DNA from: BM506 sp031581485
GTDB lineage: Bacteria; Desulfobacterota; Desulfobulbia; Desulfobulbales; SURF-16
Assembly (NCBI GenBank): GCA_031581485.1
Contig: JAVLBA010000078.1
Span: 1-10,435, forward strand
DNA length: 10,435 nt
Direction: 5' to 3'
In this document: positions 1 through 6,245 of the stretch, piece by piece
How the letters are laid out: every line of letters begins with the position of its first letter
Numbering within the stretch: the first letter of the stretch is position 1
Translations under genes and position numbers: made by a program
Notes under the pieces: model-generated
Told to the model about the DNA's origin: nothing
Database searches by the model: none
The model's input: only the letters and a program-made list of their open reading frames with translations

Positions 1-10
1 TGACCTGTTT

Positions 11-210
11 AAGTTGAAGAAGGAAAGAATTAAAGAATTATAGAAGGTAAAGAAATAAAGAAGGTATAGAAATAAAGAAGATAGAGAAATAAAGAAGGTA
101 TAGAAGGTAAAGAAAGAGCGGAGGCCGTGAGCGCGTACGTGCCTGGCAAAACTCCCCATTCTCTAACTTCTCTACCTCCTCTAACTTCTTTAACTTCTCT
201 CTTTATCATA
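11..210. repeat. AT-rich purine/pyrimidine inverted repeat block upstream of glyQ
   Basis: The gap before glyQ has no credible gene. Its left part (about 11-118) is almost pure purine on the + strand, built from words such as AAAGAAGGTA and AAATAAAGAAG. Its right part (about 161-207) is pyrimidine-rich with words such as CTCTAACTTCT and CTTTAACTTCT, the mirror complement of the left words, so the two arms could pair imperfectly. The central 43 bases (118-160) are GC-richer, include the palindrome CGTACG, and are not repetitive. The block ends about 20 bases before the glyQ start and may overlap its promoter. No open frame in it looks real. Confidence 0.75.
53..103. repeat. Three tandem copies of a 17-bp unit
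   Basis: Three head-to-tail copies of AAATAAAGAAGGTATAG lie at 53-69, 70-86 and 87-103. The first and third are identical; the middle one differs at three positions (AAATAAAGAAGATAGAG). A degenerate partial copy follows at 104-118. This is the ordered core of the left arm of the larger inverted block. Confidence 0.85.
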
Positions 211-232
211 AATTTTTCACATTGAATAATTC

Positions 233-1084
233 ATGTATTTTCAGGATATTATCTTCGAGTTAAATCGATACTGGGCCGACCAGGGCTGCGTGATCATGCA
301 GTCCTATGATATGGAAGTGGGTGCCGGCACCTTTCATCCGGCCACCCTGCTCAGGTCCCTGGGGCCCAAGCCCTGGAAGGCGGCCTATGTCCAGCCCTCC
401 CGCCGCCCCACGGACGGCCGCTATGGCGAGAATCCCAACCGTCTCCAGCATTATTATCAATACCAGGTGGTGATGAAGCCCTCCCCCACCAATTCCCAGG
501 AGCTCTACCTGGCCAGTCTGGAGAGTTTTGGCCTGGATCTCCTGGAGCATGATATCCGTTTTGTGGAGGATGACTGGGAATCCCCCACCTTGGGCGCCAG
601 CGGCCTGGGCTGGGAGGTGTGGCTGGACGGCATGGAGATTACCCAGTTCACCTATTTCCAGATGGCCGGAAGCCAGGAGCTCAAACCGGTCACCGTGGAG
701 ATCACCTACGGCCTGGAACGGATCGCCATGTATCTCCAGGGGGTCAATTCCGTCTATGATATAGCCTGGAATAAAGAGGTCAAATATGGCGATATCTTCC
801 TGCAGGCCGAAAAGGAGTTTTCCGCCTTTAATTTTGAATATGCCAATGTCGATTTTCTCACCGGCTATTTCGATTCCTGCGAGGCAGAGGCCCTGCGGCT
901 TATCCAGGTCAATCTGGCCCTGCCCGCCTATGATTATTGCCTGAAATGTTCCCACACCTTTAATCTGCTCGATGCCAGAAAGGCTATTTCCGTGGCCGAG
1001 CGGACCCGCTATATCGGCCGCATCCGCAATATCGCCCGCCGGGTGGCGGAACTGATGGTGGGCCAGGAAAAGGCCGGGGAATAG
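233..1084 (+). CDS. glyQ: Glycine--tRNA ligase alpha subunit
   Basis: This is the catalytic alpha subunit of the bacterial alpha2beta2 glycyl-tRNA synthetase, which activates glycine with ATP and charges tRNA-Gly in the cytoplasm. At 283 residues it is close to the usual family size of about 290-300. The family signature runs from DMEVGAGT (26-33) through QPSRRPTDGRYGENPNR (54-70), LQHYYQYQVVMKPSP (71-85) and GWEVWLDGMEITQFTY (126-141) to EITYGLERIAMYL (156-168), covering the class II catalytic core. The start fits because the MxFQDIIxxLxxYWADQGC opening aligns with known GlyQ N-termini; no clear Shine-Dalgarno precedes it. The beta subunit gene glyS, commonly adjacent, does not follow: selC lies there on the opposite strand. 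glyS may be upstream of the window or elsewhere. Identification is very secure. Confidence 0.97.
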   Translation: MYFQDIIFELNRYWADQGCVIMQSYDMEVGAGTFHPATLLRSLGPKPWKAAYVQPSRRPTDGRYGENPNRLQHYYQYQVVMKPSPTNSQELYLASLESFGLDLLEHDIRFVEDDWESPTLGASGLGWEVWLDGMEITQFTYFQMAGSQELKPVTVEITYGLERIAMYLQGVNSVYDIAWNKEVKYGDIFLQAEKEFSAFNFEYANVDFLTGYFDSCEAEALRLIQVNLALPAYDYCLKCSHTFNLLDARKAISVAERTRYIGRIRNIARRVAELMVGQEKAGE

Positions 1085-1105
1085 AATTTGGGATTGAACA
1101 GAAAG

Positions 1106-1203
1106 TGGCGGAAGTGCATGGGAATCGAACCCACCTACCAGGCTATTAACCCGGTACACCGGATTTGAAGTCCGGGAGGGCCACCAGTGCCCTTTCCACT
1201 TCC
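1106..1203 (-). tRNA. selC: tRNA-Sec (selenocysteine, anticodon TCA)
   Basis: Read on the - strand this is a 98-base tRNA with the features that mark tRNA-Sec. The acceptor 5' strand GGAAGTG pairs with CACTTCC, and the eighth position is a G:G apposition instead of a pair. The D-arm has a clear AGGGC/GCCCT stem. The anticodon arm is CCGGA-CTTCAAA-TCCGG with anticodon TCA, which reads UGA. The long variable arm is ACCGGG/CCTGGT, and the T-arm contains GGGTTCGATTCCC. A G discriminator and encoded CCA end the molecule, as in Escherichia coli selC. It delivers selenocysteine co-translationally with SelA, SelB and SelD, none of which is in the window. It converges with glyQ, its 3' end 21 bases from the glyQ stop. 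Confidence 0.95.
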
Positions 1204-1221
1204 CCAAAGAGAAGAACGGTT

Positions 1222-1250
1222 AGAATAGTTTTTATTGGTCTTTGAGGCAA
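1222..1250 (-). promoter_or_regulatory. Probable sigma-70-type promoter of selC
   Basis: On the - strand TTGCCT (1250-1245) and TATTCT (1227-1222) are separated by exactly 17 bases, each matching four of six consensus positions. The -10 ends 18 bases before the mature 5' end of tRNA-Sec, leaving room for a short leader. The spacer is AT-rich. Position and spacing support it; no experimental start is known. Confidence 0.6.
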
Positions 1251-1285
1251 TGTTTTTTTAAAAGCCATTAATTTAAGAGATTATT

Positions 1286-1681
1286 ATGGAATGTCAGCGC
1301 TTAAACAAGATGATTCGGGCCTGGTATGTACAGGTCCAAGACGAGACCCTGGCCCCGGCCCGCATGGTGGAATTCATGGAAAAGCATGTGGCCAGCTGTG
1401 ATGAGTGCCTCATGGATCTCGGCATCCAGGAAGAGCTCAAGAAGATTAAAGCCATTGTCCTGCCGGTTTCCAAAATGACCAAGCCCCCCAAAGGCCCCCG
1501 TCCTGATGCTGCTGATCTGCCCCCGCCCCGGGTTTTTGAAAAGGATGCAGAGAGCGAGGTGGATGAGGAGGAAAGCGGTGAGGACGAGGAGGAATCCACG
1601 GACGAAGATGATGACGATGACGATGACATCGAAGTGGAGGATGAGGACTTTGAGGAGGAAAATGTCGACCAGCTTGGCTGA
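1286..1681 (+). CDS. Small acidic protein with HxxxCxxC zinc-binding-like motif
   Basis: I do not recognise this 131-residue protein as a named family. Its N-terminal part (1-55) is predicted helical and contains Cys3 and His34-x3-Cys38-x2-Cys41, the spacing seen in anti-sigma-factor zinc fingers (ZAS-type). Residues 60-82 are a proline- and lysine-containing linker. From about residue 84 to the end the chain is dominated by Asp and Glu, including a run of about eight Asp, and is surely disordered and highly negatively charged. There is no signal peptide or membrane segment, so unlike many ZAS anti-sigma factors it is cytoplasmic. A weak AAGAGA lies about five bases before the ATG. It stands alone, with selC diverging upstream and a structured RNA region just after its stop. 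A metal-binding or protein- or nucleic-acid-binding adaptor is possible, but function is unknown. Confidence 0.8.
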   Translation: MECQRLNKMIRAWYVQVQDETLAPARMVEFMEKHVASCDECLMDLGIQEELKKIKAIVLPVSKMTKPPKGPRPDAADLPPPRVFEKDAESEVDEEESGEDEEESTDEDDDDDDDIEVEDEDFEEENVDQLG

Positions 1682-1694
1682 TGGCGGCGGACTC

Positions 1695-1847
1695 TAACCG
1701 CCCTCCTGGAGACCAGGATTACCTGGGGTGAAAGAAAGGGCCGGGCCTGATTTTGACACCCATACCACAGGAGGGGCGCTAGGCCGCTTCTCTTCTCTTT
1801 ATAAAGGGGTCTTCGCAGCGACAGCGCTGGGGCGGCCCTTTTTTTTT
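1695..1847 (+). ncRNA. Candidate structured ncRNA, 6S RNA-like core
   Basis: The space between two convergent genes is GC-rich, highly structured and ends in nine T on the + strand. The core at 1761-1780 (CATACCACA, a short purine spacer, then GCGCT) followed by CCGC closely resembles the CAUACCACA...GCGCUC-CGCGG segment of proteobacterial 6S RNA. GCGACAGC at 1818-1825 recalls the opposite strand of that arm. Possible stems are CCGCCC (1698-1703) with GGGCGG (1830-1835), GGGCCG (1738-1743) with CGGCCC (1833-1838), CCCA with TGGG (1759-1762/1828-1831), GCGCT with AGCGC (1776-1780/1823-1827) and CGCT with AGCG (1785-1788/1817-1820). 6S RNA sequesters sigma-70 RNA polymerase. Against 6S, the 3' half is shorter than the canonical one and no promoter is clear. 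It could instead be a long 3' UTR of the preceding gene. Both ends are approximate. Confidence 0.5.
1816..1847 (+). terminator. Rho-independent terminator, + strand
   Basis: A CAGCG-ACAG-CGCTG hairpin (1816-1829) is followed by GGGCGGCCC and nine consecutive T (1839-1847). The CGGCCC immediately before the T tract can also pair with GGGCCG at 1738-1743, forming a larger terminating stem. It would end transcription of the small acidic protein gene and/or the candidate ncRNA before it runs into the convergent PPDK-like gene. The - strand has no matching T tract, so it does not look bidirectional. Confidence 0.6.
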
Positions 1848-1874
1848 GGCAGGCAGCCCAGGCGGCCGGGTCGC

Positions 1875-4800
1875 TTACATGGGCAGGATGTGGATCTCCT
1901 CTCTGATGGGATGTCTGCCCTTGACAAAGAGGCCCTTGCGGCCGTCAATGGAGATCCATTCCCCGAAACGGATGGTGTGTTCATTGATGACGCACCGCTC
2001 CTGGGTCTCGTAGACCTGCATGGACTGGCAGCCCACCACGCAGGTCTTTTCCAGGCGCAGGGTGATCACCGAGGCGTGGGAGGTCTGGCCGCCCCGGGCG
2101 GTGAGCAGGCCGTCGGCCAGGGAGATCTCCCTGATGTCCTCGGGCACGGTATCCTGGCGGATCAGAATCAGGGGTGCCCGGGGATCCTGGCGGCGCAGCT
2201 CGCGGATATTCTCCTCGGTGAAGACGGCGCGGCCGGCCAGGGCGGAGCCGCTCACCCCGATGCCCTTGCCGAGAATGTCCCCGGCAAAGGCTGGGCCCCC
2301 CTCAAAAACATTGAGCCGCCCCCTCTTTTTCATGGTGATCATGTCCCGGGTCTGGAGGATGTAGAGGTCCTCTTTCCTGGGCCCTTCAAAGGTGAATTCA
2401 ATCTCCTGGGGGTTCCACCCCTTCTCATAGACCAGGTTTCTGGCCACGGCCAGCAGCTCCTGGTAGATCTGCGGCGCCTTGTTTTCCAGGCTTTCCTCGG
2501 CTGGTCGGCCGTCAATGGCGGCCTGTTCCAGGGAGATGGGGCAGGCGGTGACCAGGCCGCTGACAATGTCCTCGCCCTGATCGCCGCTGGCATAGTCGCC
2601 CCACAGGGCCACCCGCCGTACGGTGCGGTAGGGGTGGGCGGTGAAGACCACGCCGCTGCCGGCGTGCTCGTCCTTGTTGCCGAAGACCATGGCCTGGACA
2701 ATAACCGCCGTGCCCCAGTAGTCGGAAACCCCCATCAGGTCACGGTACTCCTTGGTCTTTGCCGTGTCCCAGGAGGTGAGCACCATCTCAATGGAGGCGA
2801 TGAGCTGCAGCCAGGGGTCGTCGGGGATGCCGATGCCCAGGCTGCGCACCTTCTGCTGATAGGTAAGGGCCAGTTCCCGCATCTGGTCCGGCGAAAAATG
2901 GGCCTTCTTGGTGACGGCGTAGCGCTCCTTGGCCTTATTCATCAGGGCCTGGAATATTTCCCGATCCACCCCCGAGGTCATGCCCCACGACTGCAGAAAG
3001 CGGCGATAATTGTCCCAGGCCAGATATTTCTTACGGCCGGCCGGGGCCATGGCCTCGGCAATCTCCTCATTGAGGCCGATGTTGTGGATGGTGGCCATCA
3101 TGCCCGGCATGGAGATGGAGGCGCCGCTGCGCACCGAAACCAGGAGGGGGTTGTCCGGGTCGCCGTAGGTCCGGCCGGTCTGGGCCTCGATCTGTTCCAG
3201 GGAGGTCTTGATACGCCGGAGCAGACTCTCCCGGGCCCGGCTGAAGCTGTGGATCACACTCCAGCAGCGGAAGACCTCGGTGGTGATGACAAAACCGGGG
3301 GGCACGGGCTTGTTGTCATGGGCCAGCAGGGTGAGGTTGAACCCCTTGTTGCCCAGCAGGACCAGGTTCTTGGCCGTGGGGCTGGAGTTGCCCAGGTGGT
3401 GGATGATCTTGTCCGGGTTATAGCTCATCAAGAGATCGAGCGGCTCCTCATCCAGGAGCTCCCGCTGTCTCTCCAGGGTGTGGTAGATGTCGGTGATGAA
3501 ATTGTCCAGGTGCTGGAGGCCGAAGGTGGCGGCAATAATCTCCCGCATGAAGGCCTCGGAGAGCTGGTGGACATTGTTCACCTCCGCTCCTTCCTCCGCC
3601 GGGTCCTGCAGCATATTGCGGTATTTGGCCAGCAGATTGGCGGGGCCGATCTGGGGGATGATGATGGAGAGGTTGTTCTGGTGGATATTGGTGTAGTAGA
3701 CGTACATGACATCCTTCACCCCCTCGGAGAGGCCGCGGAAGATATCGAGATACTGGGTGTAGGAAAAGCGGGCCAGGGCCAGGGAGTTGGAGAGCAGGGA
3801 AACATAGGTGTCCAGGCGGCGGCTGGTGATGCCGTCGATCTTCAGGGCCCGCAGGTAGAGGCGCAGACATTTCACCACCCGGATAAAGGTGGATTTGGTG
3901 ATAAAGCTCCTTTCCACCAGGCCGGGCAGTTTTTCCAGGTAGATGTTGGCCATGTTTTCCAGCCGGAAGGTGAGGCTCAGGGCGTCAAATTTCTTCTCCC
4001 GGTAGCGGCCGTAGACCGAGGGGATATCCACGGCAATATGGCGCTTGTGGAAGATATCCTCCCGGGCCTCAAAGACTTCGGTGCTCAAGATGATCGCCTG
4101 TAATTTTTCCAGATGGGTGAGGAGGGAGTTGAGGCACTGGAAGGTGTCGCAGAGGGCCAGATCTTCCAGCAGGGGCTGTAGTTCCGGAAAGCCGCTGTTC
4201 ACCGCCTCCTGCAGCTGCTGCCTGATCTCCTGGAAGCCCAGGTTGTATTTCTGGTCCAGGAGTTTGTACATCTCCACCAGGAGCCGGAAGCGGCTGCGCT
4301 CCCCTTCGCTCAGATCGATCTGTAAATTCAGAAAAGAGTTGAGGCGCTTGCTGTCCAGAAGCAGCAGATCTTTTTCCTCCTTGATGTGGGTGATCTGAAA
4401 AATGCGCTTGGTGAGGCGGTGGAGCTGGTCCACAAAGACCCCCTCGGTCTGGACCTGGGCCAGGATCTCGGTGGGCAGATAATCCTTGAGATGGGCTTTG
4501 TCCAGGGTGCGCCAGAAACGCATGATGCCCTGGATGAAGTCGACGATGAGATTGGAGCTTTCCACATGGCTCTGTTTGCGCAGAAAATGGATGAGGATAT
4601 CCTGGCGCTTGTGAATTTCGTCCAGCTCGGTGGAGACTTCGCGCAGCTTGCCCTCGGAGCCGATCTCGTTGAAAAAGACCGGCATCAGCTTGCTGAACTG
4701 TTTCATCAGGTTGTACACCGGTTCAATGGGATGGTTGAGCAGGTCGGTGATGTCGCGCTGGAAGAGGTCGGTGTCCTTGACGCAGGTGCCGGAGAGGCTG

Positions 4801-6116
4801 ATGTTGATGATCAGGGCGGAAAAGAGGGTGGCGCACCATTTGGGCTCCTGCATGATGAGATGGAGCCAGGCCCTGATATTGGCCAGATGGGCCGGATTGG
4901 TGATGGGCTGCCAATCCTCGTCCACCCCGGAAACATTGGCGTACTGGAAGCCGAAGCGCACTGTTTCCCAGAGAAAGGTCTCTGCCAGGCGGCTGGAACC
5001 GCGCCGGAAGGCCTCGGTGCCCAGGACCTGGATGCACTGCAGGGCGGTGTGGGGGTAGCGCCTGACATTCTCCTTTAAGAGCTGCATGGTGGTGAGCAGG
5101 AAGCTTTCGATCTCCTCAAAGGATTGCTGGTGGATGAGGGTCACCAGGCTGCGGTTGATCTCGCGCAGGGTTTCCTCATGGATGAGATAGAGCCCGGCGG
5201 TATTCATGATCTTGAAGAGGAAGATCAGCTTGCGGTTTTCCGTGTAGCGGTCGGGCAGCTCCTTATCGGCCGGGGCCGGGATGGCAATGAGCTTGTCGGG
5301 GATATCCTTGTAGAGGCGGACAATATCCATATGGGCCGGCAGCGCCAGGAGTGTTTCCAGGGTTTCCGGCTGACTGACATCCCTGAGCCGGGCCAGGGCG
5401 GCCAGGTGGCGGCTGAGCCGCTCATGGGAGATGGCGGAAAAGAGCTCCCCTGCCTCCCAGTTGCTGCACATTTCGCCGCACTCCTGCTGGAACCAGGGCA
5501 GGGGGTCCTCCTCGGAGAGCCAATAGGTGTAGTTGAGGGTGAGGACCTTATGGAAAAGGGCGGTGGTGGCGGTGAGGTCAAAGCTGTCCCGGCGGGCCGC
5601 CTCCAGGAGGGTGGCGGCCATTTTCTTCATGGGGTGATGGCCCTGGACCATGAACATGATGGCCTGGTTGTCCAGTTCGGCCATGGTCTGGAAAAAATGA
5701 TCAAGGACCTCCTGGTAGGCGGGGAGCTCCGGCCTGATCAGCGCCAGAAAACGTTCCACATAGGCCAGCAGTGATTCCACGGCCAGACCGCGCAGCTGCT
5801 CGTTGCGGCTGGTTTCGGCAATGGCCTGGAAAAAGAGCGAGGTGAAGCGCTCAAAGGCGGCCGGTCCCTGCGCACTGCGGCAGTAAAGCTGGCTGTTTTT
5901 CAGGACAAAGGCCCGCAGCCGGGGCAGCAGCTGGTTCCAGTTCCGGTAGGGGTGGTTGATCTCCAGGAGCAGTTCTTCGATAACCCGGTGGATGCCGCGG
6001 TATTCCTGGACCAGCTCGCAGAGGAGCAGGTTTTCCGGGGCGATTTCCACATGGTCAACCGCTGTCTCCTGCAGATTGGCCTTCAGGGCGTCGGATGTTT
6101 CAGTGAGTGAGGACAT
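1875..6116 (-). CDS. PPDK-like protein: long N-terminal extension, ATP-grasp and phosphohistidine domains, no PEP/pyruvate barrel
   Basis: This 1413-residue protein ends in two domains clearly like pyruvate, phosphate dikinase. The ATP-grasp nucleotide domain (about 910-1265) shows GNKGFNL (from Gly922), PLLVSVRSGASISMPGMM with the ATP-contacting-type Arg996, WGTAVIVQAMVFGN and a closing YILQTRD. The swivelling phosphohistidine domain (about 1280-1400) has TARGGQTSHAS with the catalytic-type His1347. It stops about 66 residues later, so the C-terminal TIM barrel that binds PEP/pyruvate is absent. Residues 1 to about 900 are leucine-rich, probably mostly helical, and I recognise no family in them. 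It may move phosphate from ATP to His1347 and on to an unknown acceptor or a separate subunit; that is inference. I chose the ATG at 6116 (MSSLTETS). The frame stays open to a TTG at 6236, but those 40 residues are encoded by intergenic repeat. No good Shine-Dalgarno is visible. It lies 129 bases downstream of gap. Confidence 0.88.
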   Translation of the reverse strand: MSSLTETSDALKANLQETAVDHVEIAPENLLLCELVQEYRGIHRVIEELLLEINHPYRNWNQLLPRLRAFVLKNSQLYCRSAQGPAAFERFTSLFFQAIAETSRNEQLRGLAVESLLAYVERFLALIRPELPAYQEVLDHFFQTMAELDNQAIMFMVQGHHPMKKMAATLLEAARRDSFDLTATTALFHKVLTLNYTYWLSEEDPLPWFQQECGEMCSNWEAGELFSAISHERLSRHLAALARLRDVSQPETLETLLALPAHMDIVRLYKDIPDKLIAIPAPADKELPDRYTENRKLIFLFKIMNTAGLYLIHEETLREINRSLVTLIHQQSFEEIESFLLTTMQLLKENVRRYPHTALQCIQVLGTEAFRRGSSRLAETFLWETVRFGFQYANVSGVDEDWQPITNPAHLANIRAWLHLIMQEPKWCATLFSALIINISLSGTCVKDTDLFQRDITDLLNHPIEPVYNLMKQFSKLMPVFFNEIGSEGKLREVSTELDEIHKRQDILIHFLRKQSHVESSNLIVDFIQGIMRFWRTLDKAHLKDYLPTEILAQVQTEGVFVDQLHRLTKRIFQITHIKEEKDLLLLDSKRLNSFLNLQIDLSEGERSRFRLLVEMYKLLDQKYNLGFQEIRQQLQEAVNSGFPELQPLLEDLALCDTFQCLNSLLTHLEKLQAIILSTEVFEAREDIFHKRHIAVDIPSVYGRYREKKFDALSLTFRLENMANIYLEKLPGLVERSFITKSTFIRVVKCLRLYLRALKIDGITSRRLDTYVSLLSNSLALARFSYTQYLDIFRGLSEGVKDVMYVYYTNIHQNNLSIIIPQIGPANLLAKYRNMLQDPAEEGAEVNNVHQLSEAFMREIIAATFGLQHLDNFITDIYHTLERQRELLDEEPLDLLMSYNPDKIIHHLGNSSPTAKNLVLLGNKGFNLTLLAHDNKPVPPGFVITTEVFRCWSVIHSFSRARESLLRRIKTSLEQIEAQTGRTYGDPDNPLLVSVRSGASISMPGMMATIHNIGLNEEIAEAMAPAGRKKYLAWDNYRRFLQSWGMTSGVDREIFQALMNKAKERYAVTKKAHFSPDQMRELALTYQQKVRSLGIGIPDDPWLQLIASIEMVLTSWDTAKTKEYRDLMGVSDYWGTAVIVQAMVFGNKDEHAGSGVVFTAHPYRTVRRVALWGDYASGDQGEDIVSGLVTACPISLEQAAIDGRPAEESLENKAPQIYQELLAVARNLVYEKGWNPQEIEFTFEGPRKEDLYILQTRDMITMKKRGRLNVFEGGPAFAGDILGKGIGVSGSALAGRAVFTEENIRELRRQDPRAPLILIRQDTVPEDIREISLADGLLTARGGQTSHASVITLRLEKTCVVGCQSMQVYETQERCVINEHTIRFGEWISIDGRKGLFVKGRHPIREEIHILPM

Positions 6117-6120
6117 TGGT

Positions 6121-6240
6121 TGAGAATTTGTGAAGTTGAGAAATAAGAAGTTGGGGAAGAAGAAGTTGCGAAGCGGAGAAATAAGAAGATGAGAAGAAGG
6201 TGCCTTCTCCTTATTCCGCAAATTCTTATTTCTCAACTCC
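6121..6240. repeat. Inverted repeat block with AGTTGAGAAATAAGAA arms between gap and the PPDK-like gene
   Basis: The perfect 16-base arm AGTTGAGAAATAAGAA at 6134-6149 is matched by its reverse complement at 6223-6238. Between them lie further purine words (AGAAGTTG, GCGGAGAAATAAGAAGATG), partly complemented by CCTTATTCCGC, and a tight inner hairpin AGAAGG-TG-CCTTCT (6195-6208). The whole intergenic segment between the two genes can thus fold into one long imperfect stem. It resembles in style, not in exact sequence, the block before glyQ. Confidence 0.85.
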
Positions 6241-6245
6241 TGCTT

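Noticed and set aside
11..210. A CRISPR array, considered because of regular short units
   Set aside because: The 17-bp units are directly abutting, without unique spacers, and no cas gene is present. The same holds for the other repeat blocks.
260..1207. A 315-codon - strand frame opposite glyQ that also crosses the tRNA gene
   Set aside because: glyQ is unmistakable on the other strand, and a protein reading through tRNA-Sec is not credible.
1695..1847. SRP (4.5S) RNA as the identity of the structured region
   Set aside because: The conserved GGUCAGGUCCGGAAGGAAGCAGC-type tip is absent. The 6S-like core is a better, though still uncertain, match.
1728..4103. A 791-codon open frame on the + strand opposite the PPDK-like gene
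   Set aside because: It lies antisense to a gene with clear conserved motifs. Its composition (rich in Gly, Asp, His, Gln, Val) is typical of a GC-rich shadow frame, and it shows no known domain. It also runs through the candidate RNA and T tract.
4386..5774. Two further + strand frames of 216-230 codons opposite the N-terminal half of the PPDK-like protein
   Set aside because: They are shadows of the same gene in a GC-rich region, with no motif or ribosome binding site of their own.
6117..6236. A 40-residue N-terminal extension of the PPDK-like protein from a TTG
   Set aside because: The extension is encoded wholly by the intergenic inverted repeat, and the only AGGAG abuts the TTG with no spacing. 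The ATG at 6116 is preferred despite its weak ribosome binding site.
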